Shown here: positions 33,583 to 42,715 of the stretch, in pieces | Layout of the letters: every line of letters starts with the position of its first letter | Numbering within the stretch: the stretch's first letter is position 1 | Origin: UBA9410 sp036123585 | GTDB taxonomy: Bacteria > Actinomycetota > Acidimicrobiia > Acidimicrobiales > MedAcidi-G1 | Length of the DNA: 64,000 bases | Assembly (NCBI GenBank): GCA_036123585.1 | Contig: JAZADN010000019.1 | Coordinates: 1-64,000, forward strand | Direction of reading: 5' to 3' | Position numbers and translations under genes: made by a program | Notes under the pieces: generated by a model | The model's database searches: none | Told to the model about the DNA's origin: nothing | The model's input: the letters and a program-made list of their open reading frames with translations, nothing else

Positions 33583-34326
33583 ATGCGCCCTGGACTCGTG
33601 CTCATCCTCGCCGCAGCCACCACGGGCATGGTCGTGTGGCTGACCGCCATCTCAGCGGAGGACGGACGAACGCCACTGCGCGTGTTCACCGCCTCGTCAC
33701 TGGTTGACGCCGTCGGGGATCTGGCCGGACGCTGGACCATCGAGACGGGCATCCCCGTGGAGGTCGTTCCGGGTGGATCCAACCACCTTGCCGCCCAGGT
33801 CCGCGACGGCGCCCCCGCCGACGCCTTCCTGTCTGCCGACGCAGGACTGCTGGAGGACCTAGATGACCTCGGCCACCTCGATGGCGCTACCCGCCGTGAC
33901 CTGGCGGGGAACTACCTGGTCGTGGCCCGGCATGCCGACGGGCCGGCCCGGCAACCATCAGACCTGCACGACCTATCGGTCGTCCTGGTGGCCTGCGCAC
34001 CGGAGGTCCCCTGTGGGGCAACCACAGTCGATCGGTTTGGCGACCTACCGATCGACTCACTGGAACCGAGCGCCCGGGCGACGGTGGCTCGCCTCCTCCT
34101 CGACGAGGCCGATCTGGGCGTCGTCTACGCCACCGACGTGGTGGCCCACCCCGACCTAGTGCCGGCCTGGTCGCAGGAACCTGCCTGCCCGTGCGTCACC
34201 TATGCCGCAGCGGCACTCTCCCCTGAGGGGAGGGCGTTCGTGGACTTCGCCACTGCCGACGATGCCAGAGCCATCCTCGTGGCCCACGGATTCACCGTCG
34301 GCGAGCCGGGTGGGAACACGCCGTGA
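33583..34326 (+). CDS. modA: Molybdate ABC transporter substrate-binding protein
   Basis: 247 residues with an N-terminal hydrophobic segment (about 4-24) that acts as signal or anchor. The mature part starts with LRVFTASSLVDAVGDLAG, the ModA signature, and continues with FLSADAGLLEDLDDLG and EADLGVVYATDV, which hold the oxyanion. It binds molybdate or tungstate outside the membrane. Its stop overlaps the modB start by 4 bp. Length and motifs fit the family. The molybdenum formate dehydrogenase at the right edge is a likely consumer of the imported metal. Confidence 0.9.
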   Translation: MRPGLVLILAAATTGMVVWLTAISAEDGRTPLRVFTASSLVDAVGDLAGRWTIETGIPVEVVPGGSNHLAAQVRDGAPADAFLSADAGLLEDLDDLGHLDGATRRDLAGNYLVVARHADGPARQPSDLHDLSVVLVACAPEVPCGATTVDRFGDLPIDSLEPSARATVARLLLDEADLGVVYATDVVAHPDLVPAWSQEPACPCVTYAAAALSPEGRAFVDFATADDARAILVAHGFTVGEPGGNTP

Positions 34327-35126
34327 GCAGGCCGCCTCGCGCCCCCCGCTCGGTAATGGCCGTGGCCTCTGTGGCCGTGGCCTTCCTGGCCCTGCCGCTG
34401 GTCGGCCTGCTCCAGCGAGCCCCCTGGACCGGCCTCGGACGCCTGTTGGGCGAACGCGACGTCCTGGACGCCCTACGAGTCTCACTCACAGTCAGCGTGG
34501 TTGCTGCCGTCGTGGTTCTCCTTCTCGGCACGCCGCTGGCCTGGGCACTGGCCCGAGCCGATTTGAACCTCGGGAGACTTCCCGTCCGACGTCTGGTCCG
34601 CACCCTGGTCCTGCTTCCCATGGTGTTGCCCCCGGTGGTGGGCGGCACGGCCCTTCTGTTCGCGCTTGGACGTCGTGGCCTGGTCGGCCTGTGGCTGGAA
34701 CGGTGGTTCAATCTGACGCTCCCCTTCACCACCACCGGCGCGGTGGTCGCCGCCTCGTTCGTGGCCCTCCCCTTCTACGTGGTCACTGTGGAGGGCGCAC
34801 TGCACACCATGGGTGACGATCACGAGCAGATGGCCGCCACCCTCGGCGCCGGCCCGGTGGCGGTTCTCCGACGGGTCACCCTCCCTCGACTTCTGCCGGC
34901 AATGGGTGCAGGCCTGGCCTTGGCTTGGGCCCGAGCCCTCGGCGAGTTCGGAGCCACCATCACCTTCGCCGGAAACCTTCCCGGGCGGACCCGTACCCTT
35001 CCACTGGCCACCTTCCAGGCACTGGAGTCCGACCCTCAGGCAGCTCTGGCCCTTAGCCTCCTCCTGCTGGCCGTGTCCCTGGCCGTGCTGGTCCCCACCC
35101 GTGACCGCTGGCTGCCCACACGATGA
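34323..35126 (+). CDS. modB: Molybdate ABC transporter permease
   Basis: 267 residues with six hydrophobic segments. It has the N-terminal RVSLTVSVVAAVVVLLLGTPLAWALAR segment and the EAA loop (AATLGAGPVAVLRRVTLPRLLPAM), followed by ALGEFGATITFAGN, a conserved end of ModB. The start is GTG 34323 overlapping the modA stop, and the stop overlaps the modC start (ATGA). It forms the homodimeric pore of ModABC. Confidence 0.92.
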   Translation: MSRPPRAPRSVMAVASVAVAFLALPLVGLLQRAPWTGLGRLLGERDVLDALRVSLTVSVVAAVVVLLLGTPLAWALARADLNLGRLPVRRLVRTLVLLPMVLPPVVGGTALLFALGRRGLVGLWLERWFNLTLPFTTTGAVVAASFVALPFYVVTVEGALHTMGDDHEQMAATLGAGPVAVLRRVTLPRLLPAMGAGLALAWARALGEFGATITFAGNLPGRTRTLPLATFQALESDPQAALALSLLLLAVSLAVLVPTRDRWLPTR

Positions 35127-35830
35127 CCCAGCCCCCGGCACCACCCGCACCTCCCACCGGCACCCGACCCGTCCTCCGGTTACACGGCCGGGCCAGCGTG
35201 GGAGACCTGCGACTTGAGGTCCCATCCGACACCCCCCTGGAGTTGGCGCCCGGCGAACTGGTGGCCGTCGTCGGCCCCAACGGCGCCGGCAAGACCACCC
35301 TGCTCCTCCTGGTCGCCGGTCTGGCTGGACTGGAGTCGGGGTGCCTCGAGTTGGACGGTCAGGCGGTGGACGATGGGACGCAGCAGAACTTCGTACCTCC
35401 CGAGGCGCGCCGGGTGGGCTTGGTCCCTCAGGAACGCCTCCTGTTCGGGCACCTCACAGTGGCCGGCAACGTCGGCTTCAGCCCCCGAGCCACCCCCGAG
35501 GTGGTCGACAACCTGCTGGCACGCCTCGGTCTGGATCGGCTGGCCGACCGACGGCCATCCGAATGCTCCGGCGGTCAAGCCCAGCGGGTTGCCGTCGCCC
35601 GGGCGATGGCCGCCGACCCCCTTGTCCTACTGCTTGACGAACCATCGACGGCGCTCGACGCCGAGTCGCGCAGTCGGATCCACGGCCTGCTGGCCGACCC
35701 GAGCCCCGCCGGAGGCCGAGGGCGTCCCGCCACCCTCCTGGTCACCCACGACCCCACCGAGGTAGCCGATCTGGCCGACCGAGTTGTCGAAATATCGTCC
35801 GGTCGGATCGTGAATGGCGGTCGGCCATAA
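35123..35830 (+). CDS. modC: Molybdate ABC transporter ATP-binding protein, without a TOBE domain
   Basis: 235 residues against about 350 for typical ModC. Walker A is GPNGAGKTT (51-59), the signature reads CSGGQAQR with Cys in place of Leu, Walker B is VLLLDEPSTALD, and THDPTEV is the H-loop. The protein ends soon after RVVEISSGRIVNGG, so the C-terminal regulatory TOBE domain is absent. That domain is instead present in the HTH-TOBE protein three genes upstream. The start overlaps the modB stop by 4 bp. Confidence 0.88.
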   Translation: MTQPPAPPAPPTGTRPVLRLHGRASVGDLRLEVPSDTPLELAPGELVAVVGPNGAGKTTLLLLVAGLAGLESGCLELDGQAVDDGTQQNFVPPEARRVGLVPQERLLFGHLTVAGNVGFSPRATPEVVDNLLARLGLDRLADRRPSECSGGQAQRVAVARAMAADPLVLLLDEPSTALDAESRSRIHGLLADPSPAGGRGRPATLLVTHDPTEVADLADRVVEISSGRIVNGGRP

Positions 35831-35833
35831 GGT
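35828..35833 (+). promoter_or_regulatory. Leaderless -10 element (TAAGGT) of the SDR gene
   Basis: TAAGGT overlaps the modC stop and is followed by 7 nt and GTG 35841, supporting that start over ATG 35814. Confidence 0.4.
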
Positions 35834-35840
35834 CGGGGGC

Positions 35841-36665
35841 GTGACACCGTCCTCCGACGGGAAGCCGGCCTCCGGCACGCTCGACGCTAACTCCCCCGAT
35901 GCCGCACTGGAACGCTTCCGCCTGGACGGACGGGTGGTGGTGGTCACCGGGGCCAGTTCCGGCCTCGGAGAGCGGTTCGCCCGGGTCCTGTCCGGCGTAG
36001 GCGCCCGAGTGGTCTTGGCCGCCCGCCGCACCGAACGCATAGAGGCGTTGGCCGCCGAACTGCCCGGCGCCCTGGCCGTCACGGTGGACGTGGCCTCCAA
36101 CGGCGGCCCGCAGGCTCTAGTCGACGCCGTCCTCGACCACCACGGCCGCATCGACGCTCTGGTCAACAACGCCGGTATCTCCCGCGTGGTGCCGGCCGTC
36201 GACGACGACCTCGACGGCTTCCGCGCCGAACTAGCCGTCGACCTTGTCGCGCCCTACGAACTGGCTCGCCGGGCCGCCCGTTGGTGGATCGAACACGACC
36301 ATCCCGGCGTGGTGGTCAACCTCGGCTCGGTCATGGGCGCGGGTTCCGGCGGGCGTCTCCGCATCCCCGGCTACGCCGCGGCCAAGGGCGGCCTACACAA
36401 CCTGACCCGGGAACTGGCCGTCCAGTGGGCCCGAAAGGGCATCCGGGTGAACGCCATCGCCCCGGCTTGGTTCGAAACCGAGATGAACACGGCCTCCATG
36501 TTCCACACCGAGGCCGGCCGGGCCTACGTGGAGTCGGGGACCCCGATGGGTCGAGGTGGCCATGTCCACGAGCTAGACGGCGCCCTCCTGCTACTTGTGT
36601 CGGACGCCGGGTCGTACTTGACAGGGACCGTCCTTTACGTCGACGGCGGCTGGACGGCCCAGTGA
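35841..36665 (+). CDS. Short-chain dehydrogenase/reductase (SDR)
   Basis: 274 residues, classical SDR. The cofactor motif is VVVTGASSGLGERFARVL, the structural NNAG is ALVNNAGISR, and the active site is a Ser in NLGSVMG followed by Tyr-x-x-x-Lys (GYAAAKGG). LYVDGGWTAQ closes the fold. Such enzymes oxidise or reduce secondary alcohols with NAD(P). GTG 35841 is preferred; ATG 35814 inside modC would add 9 residues. It has no clear functional tie to molybdate uptake. Confidence 0.9.
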   Translation: MTPSSDGKPASGTLDANSPDAALERFRLDGRVVVVTGASSGLGERFARVLSGVGARVVLAARRTERIEALAAELPGALAVTVDVASNGGPQALVDAVLDHHGRIDALVNNAGISRVVPAVDDDLDGFRAELAVDLVAPYELARRAARWWIEHDHPGVVVNLGSVMGAGSGGRLRIPGYAAAKGGLHNLTRELAVQWARKGIRVNAIAPAWFETEMNTASMFHTEAGRAYVESGTPMGRGGHVHELDGALLLLVSDAGSYLTGTVLYVDGGWTAQ

Positions 36666-36746
36666 GCCCGACTCGGTGACCGACCCCCTTCTGGTCCAAC
36701 TGCCACTGGCGATAGGGCACGACCGGGGTACCCACCCCTGCGCGTC

Positions 36747-36772
36747 GGTGTCAGCTCTCCCCGCCTGACGCC
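36747..36772. terminator. Hairpin in the SDR/peptidase convergent gap
   Basis: GGTGTCAG, a 10-nt loop CTCTCCCCGC, then CTGACGCC (8 pairs with one G-T). It lies 82 nt after the SDR stop and 36 nt past the peptidase stop. No T-run is present. Confidence 0.35.
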
Positions 36773-36807
36773 TCCGGGGACCTCCCGACCCGCCCCACAG
36801 AACCGTT

Positions 36808-39057
36808 TCACTCGGGCGCCAGTTCCAGACAGAGTGCCTCGGCCAGGAAATCGAGTTGGAGGTGGAGAAGATTCTCGGCCACCACCTCCTGGGGCGTCAT
36901 ATGGGTCACCCCGGATAGCGGCAGGACCCGGTGCGGCCGCCCGGCCTCCAGCAGCGCCCGCGACAGGGCGAGGGTGTGAGCCGCCGCCACGTTGTCGTCG
37001 GCCAAGCCGTGGATCAGCAGCAGCGGACGGTGCAGATGACCGGTGTCGTCCTGGTATGTCCAGCCCGATGGATCGCACAGTCCGCTTCGGAGGTATGCCC
37101 CGGCCTCGTCGTCGGGGGAGCCGAGGTAGCGCTCGGTGTAGTGGGTGTCGTAGAGCCGCCAGTCGGTAACCGGTGCGCCGGCCACCGCGGCGTGAAACAC
37201 GTCAGGACGCCGCAAGACGGCCAGTGCGGCCAGGTAGCCACCGAACGACCAGCCGCGGACGGCCACCCGCGACAGGTCCAGCCGGGGGTCGACGACGGCC
37301 AGGGCGTGGAGGGCGTCGACCTGGTCGTCGAGTACCGGTCCGGCCAGGTCGCCCTTCACCGCCCGATCCCAGTCCGGTCCCCGGCCCGGGGTCCCCCGGC
37401 CGTCGACCACCACCACGGCGAAGCCCCGGTCCGCGAACCACTGGGAGGTCAGATACTGCCCTCGGGCCCGCTGGACGCGCTGGGCGTGAGGTCCGCCGTA
37501 GGGATCGAGGAGCACCGGGAGCGGTGACCCGTCGTGGTCGGCGGACACCAGGACTGCGGCGCGCAACTCCCGGTCCCCGACCACGTGGAACTCCGGAGAG
37601 GCGCAGACCAGCGGCTCCTCGGACCGGTCATCGAGCACGTGTCCGGCGGGGAGCACCCGGATCGCCGAGCCATCCAGGCTGGTTGACGCCACGGCCATGA
37701 CACCACCACCTTCTACGGCCCCGTGGACTCCGTTGCCCGAGGTGACAGGGGTGACCGAACCATCGGGCGCAACCCTCACCACGTCGACGGTGAGGGGGTC
37801 GTCGGAGGCCCGCACCATAAGGTTCCCGTCCCCGTCGGGACCGATGACCGAACGGATCTGGAAGCCAGTGGGAGACACCGGGACCCCGTCGCGGCATAGC
37901 CGGTTCGTTCCACCGTGCGCTTCGACGGTGGCAAGCGCAGTCTCCCCATCTGCCGCCGTCCATCGGAGGGGCGTACCGGGGACTAGGTCGACCCAGTCGG
38001 GATCGGTGATGCGGTGGACCTCGATAGTCGAACCGTCGGCAGGGTCCACCTCGAGCACGACCAGAGTTCGCTGGTCCCGCGACTGGACGGCCAGTAGCGG
38101 CCGCAGCGAAACGGCATGCCCACCTCGTGTGCCCGTCGGCGAGAGACCGGTGGACGGCTCTGCCCAAGCCACGTGCGCCAGGTACTCGAAGCCGTCGTCT
38201 CGCCGCCAGTCCACGATCACCGTCATCGCCTCCGGGTCGGTGGCGGATGGGTCGACTAGGAACAGGCCCACTTCGGCGTTGGTCGTCCCGGCGGCCGGGT
38301 AGCGCACGGCTCGGGGCGGCGTCGACGGGTCCACCGGAGAGGAGATCCACCACTCGTTCACTGGCGCCACGTCGACCCGGGTGACCAGCAGACGTCGGCC
38401 GTCCGGCGACCACCAGTGCCCGCGGCTCCGACCCATCTCCTCGGCGGCAATGAACTCGGCCGACCCCCAGGACACATCGCTCCTCGACGCGGCATCCGGC
38501 GACGACCTAGCCGTTCCTCCGATGACCCGGCGGTCGCCCCCCGCCCCGGTGATCCGCAGGGTGGACCCCGACACGTAGGCCACCGACGCGCCGTCGGGAC
38601 TCAGCCGTGGATCGAAGGCGTCGCCGGTCGAGGGAAGCTCGACGACACGGGCCCACTCGGGCGACGCCCTCTCAGGATCCACCACCTCGACCAGGTACAC
38701 GCGCCCATCTAGCACGAAGCAGGCCCGGGACAGGTCGGCCGACGCGTCATAGGCCACGATCCCCGAACCTGACTCTCGAACCCGTTCCCGTCGGGCCAAC
38801 TCCTCTGGCGGGACCGCTACCGCGGGACCATCGGCGGGGGCCAGCGCCGGGTCACGTGGGTCGGCCACCACCTGTTCCGTCCCGGCCGCCACGTCCAGGC
38901 ACCAGAGGGCGTGCACCGGATCATCCCCGGCCGACGACCGCAGAAACAGCACCCGGGCCCCGTCATTCGACACCCGGACATCCCGGGGGGCTCCGCATGC
39001 GAAGCGCCGGGTCCGGGCGTACTGCCGGGGGAAGGTCTCGACGGATGCACTCGCCAC
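36808..39057 (-). CDS. S9 family peptidase (dipeptidyl peptidase IV-like)
   Basis: 749 residues. The N-terminal half is a DPP-IV-type beta-propeller (SRGHWWSPDGRRLLVTRVD and EAMTVIVDW blades). The C-terminal alpha/beta hydrolase has the nucleophile in RGWSFGGYLA, an Asp in LADDNVAAAHT and a His in SGVTHMTPQE. Such enzymes release Xaa-Pro or Xaa-Ala dipeptides or cleave short peptides. No signal peptide or membrane anchor is visible, so it is probably cytoplasmic. The GTG 39057 start is supported by TAGTGT 7 nt upstream; the frame is open further but would overlap the divergent LLM gene. Confidence 0.9.
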   Translation of the reverse strand: MASASVETFPRQYARTRRFACGAPRDVRVSNDGARVLFLRSSAGDDPVHALWCLDVAAGTEQVVADPRDPALAPADGPAVAVPPEELARRERVRESGSGIVAYDASADLSRACFVLDGRVYLVEVVDPERASPEWARVVELPSTGDAFDPRLSPDGASVAYVSGSTLRITGAGGDRRVIGGTARSSPDAASRSDVSWGSAEFIAAEEMGRSRGHWWSPDGRRLLVTRVDVAPVNEWWISSPVDPSTPPRAVRYPAAGTTNAEVGLFLVDPSATDPEAMTVIVDWRRDDGFEYLAHVAWAEPSTGLSPTGTRGGHAVSLRPLLAVQSRDQRTLVVLEVDPADGSTIEVHRITDPDWVDLVPGTPLRWTAADGETALATVEAHGGTNRLCRDGVPVSPTGFQIRSVIGPDGDGNLMVRASDDPLTVDVVRVAPDGSVTPVTSGNGVHGAVEGGGVMAVASTSLDGSAIRVLPAGHVLDDRSEEPLVCASPEFHVVGDRELRAAVLVSADHDGSPLPVLLDPYGGPHAQRVQRARGQYLTSQWFADRGFAVVVVDGRGTPGRGPDWDRAVKGDLAGPVLDDQVDALHALAVVDPRLDLSRVAVRGWSFGGYLAALAVLRRPDVFHAAVAGAPVTDWRLYDTHYTERYLGSPDDEAGAYLRSGLCDPSGWTYQDDTGHLHRPLLLIHGLADDNVAAAHTLALSRALLEAGRPHRVLPLSGVTHMTPQEVVAENLLHLQLDFLAEALCLELAPE

Positions 39058-39064
39058 CGCCCGG

Positions 39065-39070
39065 ACACTA
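39065..39070 (-). promoter_or_regulatory. Leaderless -10 element (TAGTGT) of the S9 peptidase gene
   Basis: TAGTGT is followed by 7 nt and GTG 39057. Confidence 0.5.
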
Positions 39071-39126
39071 GGGCGACGCCGGGGCACGCCTTGGCGCCGG
39101 GGCGTGGCCGCTGGAACGATCCGGGT

Positions 39127-40152
39127 ATGGAACTCGGCCTCAGTCTCGGATACTGGGGTGCCACGCCCCCCACCGCCCTCGCCCCCCTCGTTCAGGAAGC
39201 GGAGCGCCTCGGCTACGACGCCGTGTGGACCGCAGAGTCGTGGGGTAGCGACGCCTTTACCCCGCTGGCCTGGCTGGCCGCCCAGACCCAACGGATCCGC
39301 CTCGGCACCGGCATCGTCCAGATGTCGGCCCGTACCCCGACAGCCACCGCCATGCACGCCGTCACCCTCGACCACCTGTCGAACGGCCGGCTGATTCTCG
39401 GGCTCGGGGTGTCCGGACCGCAGGTCGTCGAAGGCTGGTACGGCCAGCCGTCGAACCGTCCGCTGGCCCGCACCCGCGAGTACGTCGAGGTGCTGCGCAG
39501 GGCCTTTCGCCGGACCGACCATCTCGCCTTCGACGGCCAGTTCTACCAACACCCCTACGTCGGCGAAGGCTCCACCGGCCTCGGCAAGCCGCTCAAGGTG
39601 ATGGTCCACCCTCTACGTGAGGACCTGCCTATCTTCATCGGCGCCGAGGGGCCGAGGAACGTGGCCCAGACGGCCGAGATCGCCGACGGCTGGCTGCCGC
39701 TCTACTACTCGCCGTACCGTCAGGAGGTCTACGCCGACCAGTTGGCACACGCTCCCGACCACTTTGAGGTGGCCCTCAACGTGGCCGTCACCGAAACCGA
39801 CGACGACGGGCCAGAGGCCTTGGCGGCCGCCCTCGAGCCCATCAAGGCAATGCTGGGCTTCTATGTGGGCGGCATGGGTGCCAAGGGCCAGAACTACCAC
39901 ACGAAGTTGATGGCTCGGATGGGCTTCGAGGCTGAGGCGCTGCACGTCCAGGACCTCTTCTTGGAGGGTCGACGCGACGAAGCCGTTGCCGCAGTCCCCG
40001 ACGAGTTCGCCGACGAGATCTCGCTCATCGGCACTCAGGCCCGCATCCGGGACCGACTCGCCGCCTTCGAAGACAGCCCGATAACGATGCTCAACGTGGC
40101 CCCCCGCTCGGTCGGTCATCTTCGCCGTACCGTCGAACTTCTCCGCGACTGA
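39127..40152 (+). CDS. LLM-class, probably F420-dependent, oxidoreductase
   Basis: 341 residues of the luciferase-like TIM-barrel. The N-terminus LGLSLGYWGATPPTALAPLVQEAERLGYDAVWTAESWG and the RIRLGTGIVQMSARTPTATAMHAVTLD segment match the F420-dependent glucose-6-phosphate dehydrogenase/mycobacterial LLM group rather than FMN monooxygenases. Coenzyme F420 is usual in Acidimicrobiia and other actinobacteria, so a F420-linked redox step on an unknown substrate is inferred. It is divergent from the S9 peptidase and 42 bp upstream of the alcohol dehydrogenase. Confidence 0.85.
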   Translation: MELGLSLGYWGATPPTALAPLVQEAERLGYDAVWTAESWGSDAFTPLAWLAAQTQRIRLGTGIVQMSARTPTATAMHAVTLDHLSNGRLILGLGVSGPQVVEGWYGQPSNRPLARTREYVEVLRRAFRRTDHLAFDGQFYQHPYVGEGSTGLGKPLKVMVHPLREDLPIFIGAEGPRNVAQTAEIADGWLPLYYSPYRQEVYADQLAHAPDHFEVALNVAVTETDDDGPEALAAALEPIKAMLGFYVGGMGAKGQNYHTKLMARMGFEAEALHVQDLFLEGRRDEAVAAVPDEFADEISLIGTQARIRDRLAAFEDSPITMLNVAPRSVGHLRRTVELLRD

Positions 40153-40181
40153 ACGACTGTTGAGACGGCGCCACCGGGGTG

Positions 40182-40187
40182 TAGTTT
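40182..40187 (+). promoter_or_regulatory. Leaderless -10 element (TAGTTT) of the alcohol dehydrogenase gene
   Basis: TAGTTT is followed by 7 nt and GTG 40195. It is the start of the osmolyte-type gene run. Confidence 0.5.
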
Positions 40188-40194
40188 GCGCGCC

Positions 40195-41418
40195 GTGCCG
40201 ACGGGCCGGGGGGCGACCATTCGTGCGGCGGTGAGCCGAGGTGTCGGCCTCCCACCGAGCATTGAAGACCTGCACCTCGCCGCGCCCGGTGCCGAGGAGG
40301 TCCGTGTCGAGGTGACGGCCTGCGCGGTGTGCCACTCCGACCTCAGTTATCTGGACGGAACTTGGGCCACCGAGTTCCCGCTAGTGCTCGGCCACGAGGC
40401 ATCCGGCCGTGTCGTCGAGTTGGGCTCGACTCGCGGAGGAGGCTCCAACTCCGAAGCCGACGACTGTGGATCCGGGACACCGGCTGGCGGGGACATCCGT
40501 GTGGGCGACCCGGTGGTGGTGACCTTGGTCCGGACCTGCGGGAAGTGTCGGGCATGTCGGCGGGGCCACGACGTGGCCTGCACCGGAAACCTCGCACTGA
40601 ACCACCGAAGCCCGCTCAGCGACACCGACGGGAATCCCGTCGCCCAGGGTCTGAACGTGGGCGCCTTCGCCGAACAGGTGGTCGTCCACCGCTCCCAGGT
40701 CGTCAGACTCCCCGACGACGTCGACCCGCTGGCCGCATCGCTACTGGGCTGTGGCGTCCTAGCCGGCGCCGGAGCGGTGACCAATACGGCCCGGGTGGCC
40801 GCCGGCGACGCCGTGGTGGTCATCGGTTGCGGCGGCGTGGGAACCGGCGCCATCCAGGCGGCCCGCATCGCCGGGGCGGAGCCGATAATCGCCGTCGACC
40901 CGTCGGGCGACAAGCGAAGCGCTGCACTCGACTTCGGTGCCACCCTCGCCGTGGACCCGGTCACTGAAGACCTTGCCGGCGCCATCACGACGGCCACCGA
41001 TGGGCGTCTCGCCGATCAAATCCTGGTCACCACCGGCGCCCCATCCGCCCTTGACGGCACCGTCGACCTGCTGGCCCCCATGGGCAACCTGGTCATCGTC
41101 GGCATGCCCGGCGATGACGTCACCATGGAGGTCGCCCCCAGCTGGCTGGCTGCCGCCAACAAGTCGATTCTCGGCTCGAAGATGGGCACGATCCGAGTCG
41201 CCGATGACGTGCCTGCTCTCGTTGAGCACCACCGGGCCGGCCGGCTCGACCTTCACGGCATGGTGTCCAGCACCCACACTCTGGACGACATCGCCGAAGC
41301 CTTCGACGAGGTGTGGCGCGGTGACGTGCTCCGCACCGTCGTGCTCCCAAACAGCGGACCAGTCCCCACCGAATCGGACGGTACGACCACCACCCCACAG
41401 GACACGGAACCATGCTGA
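40195..41418 (+). CDS. Zinc-dependent alcohol dehydrogenase (class III-like MDR)
   Basis: 407 residues of the medium-chain dehydrogenase family. The catalytic zinc site is TACAVCHSD followed by LGHEASG and a Cys in SLLGCGVLAGAGAV. A structural zinc lobe is present as four cysteines (Cys-x2-Cys-x2-Cys-x7-Cys in CGKCRACRRGHDVAC). The NAD motif is VIGCGGVGTGAI. A glycine-rich insert of about 15 residues (around SNSEADDCGSG) precedes the structural lobe and is not typical. It may oxidise a primary alcohol or a thiol-bound formaldehyde adduct; the latter would fit the C1 genes nearby, but that is inference. GTG 40195 follows a leaderless box. Confidence 0.85.
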   Translation: MPTGRGATIRAAVSRGVGLPPSIEDLHLAAPGAEEVRVEVTACAVCHSDLSYLDGTWATEFPLVLGHEASGRVVELGSTRGGGSNSEADDCGSGTPAGGDIRVGDPVVVTLVRTCGKCRACRRGHDVACTGNLALNHRSPLSDTDGNPVAQGLNVGAFAEQVVVHRSQVVRLPDDVDPLAASLLGCGVLAGAGAVTNTARVAAGDAVVVIGCGGVGTGAIQAARIAGAEPIIAVDPSGDKRSAALDFGATLAVDPVTEDLAGAITTATDGRLADQILVTTGAPSALDGTVDLLAPMGNLVIVGMPGDDVTMEVAPSWLAAANKSILGSKMGTIRVADDVPALVEHHRAGRLDLHGMVSSTHTLDDIAEAFDEVWRGDVLRTVVLPNSGPVPTESDGTTTTPQDTEPC

Positions 41419-41428
41419 GCCCACTTTC

Positions 41429-42715
41429 ATGCTGATCCAGGACGTCGAGACCTTCGTGGTGGGAAACCCGCCGCCCCGCCACGGCGGCCGGTACTTCATC
41501 TTCGTCAAACTGACCACCGACGACGGGATCGACGGCATCGGCGAGGCCTACGTAGCCACCGTCAGCCCCCACTTGGTGGCCGACATGATCGTCGACGTCG
41601 CCGAACGCCACTTGGTGGGCCACCGGCCGTTCGATGTGGAGTCGTTCTGGCGTCGGTCCTATGGCAGCGGCTACGCACTGCGCCCCGATCCCACCCTGTG
41701 CGGGGTCATGAGCGCCTTGGAAATGGCCTGCTGGGACATCGTCGGCAAGGCCACCGACCGCCCCGTGTACGACCTGTTGGGCGGTCGGGTCCACGAAGGC
41801 CTGCGCTCCTACACCTACCTGTACCCGGACGGAGGCGACGCCTACGACACGCCGCTCTCCGGTGACCCCGATTCCGTCGAGCAGCCTGCGCCCAACCTGT
41901 ACACCGACCCCGACATGGCCGCCGAGGCGGCCGTGCGGGCCGTCGAGATGGGTTTCACCGCGGTCAAATTCGACCCGGCTGGTCCCTACACCGTCTACGA
42001 CGGCAGACAACCCTCGCTGGAACGCCTCGACCTGTCGGAACGCTACGTGCGGGCCGTCCGCGAGGCGGTCGGCAACCGAGCCGACCTACTGTTCGGCACC
42101 CACGGCCAGTTCACCCCATCGGGAGCCCTACGCCTGGCCCGACGAATCGAGAAATACGACCCCCTGTGGTTCGAGGAACCCGTCCCCACCGACGACCTCG
42201 AGGGCATGGCCCGGGTGGCCGCCGGCACCACCATCCCAATAGCCACCGGTGAACGTCTCACCACGGTCACGGAGTTCGCCGCGATACTCCGCGCCGGGGC
42301 GGCGTCAATCCTCCAGCCCGACCTGGGGCGCAGCGGCGGAATCCTTCAGGGGAAAAAGATCGCGGCGGTCGCCGAGGTCCATCAGGCACTGCTCGCCCCG
42401 CACTGCTACTGCGGGCCGGTGGTCGCCGCAGCCAACATCGCCCTGGCCGCCTGCAGCCCCAACTTCCTCATCCTCGAGTCGATCGACCGGTGGGACGGCT
42501 TCCACGCCGACCTGCTGCAGACACCCATCCGATGGGAGGACGGCATGGTCGTCCCGTCGACCGAACCCGGCCTTGGCGTCGTGCTTGACGAGAAGGTGGC
42601 CCGGGCCCACCCGTACACCGGCGATGAGCTCCACCTGACCCCCGAGGAGACTCCCATGGGCTTCTCCGAGGGGCTCGCACCACGGAACGAGCATCCGGGG
42701 GAGACCCCCTGGTGA
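41429..42715 (+). CDS. Mandelate racemase/muconate-lactonizing enzyme family protein (enolase superfamily)
   Basis: 428 residues. The C-terminal barrel shows KFDPAG in place of the KxK base motif, EEPVP with a metal Glu, a GERL Glu, and a late APHCYCGP His. At the position where the first metal ligand, an Asp, is expected, the sequence is FGTHGQ, so that acid is replaced. This occurs in a subgroup annotated as galactonate-dehydratase or RspA-like proteins. Such enzymes dehydrate or epimerise sugar acids. The start is ATG 41429, 10 bp after the ADH stop, and the stop overlaps the MttB-like start by 4 bp (GTGA). Confidence 0.82.
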   Translation: MLIQDVETFVVGNPPPRHGGRYFIFVKLTTDDGIDGIGEAYVATVSPHLVADMIVDVAERHLVGHRPFDVESFWRRSYGSGYALRPDPTLCGVMSALEMACWDIVGKATDRPVYDLLGGRVHEGLRSYTYLYPDGGDAYDTPLSGDPDSVEQPAPNLYTDPDMAAEAAVRAVEMGFTAVKFDPAGPYTVYDGRQPSLERLDLSERYVRAVREAVGNRADLLFGTHGQFTPSGALRLARRIEKYDPLWFEEPVPTDDLEGMARVAAGTTIPIATGERLTTVTEFAAILRAGAASILQPDLGRSGGILQGKKIAAVAEVHQALLAPHCYCGPVVAAANIALAACSPNFLILESIDRWDGFHADLLQTPIRWEDGMVVPSTEPGLGVVLDEKVARAHPYTGDELHLTPEETPMGFSEGLAPRNEHPGETPW

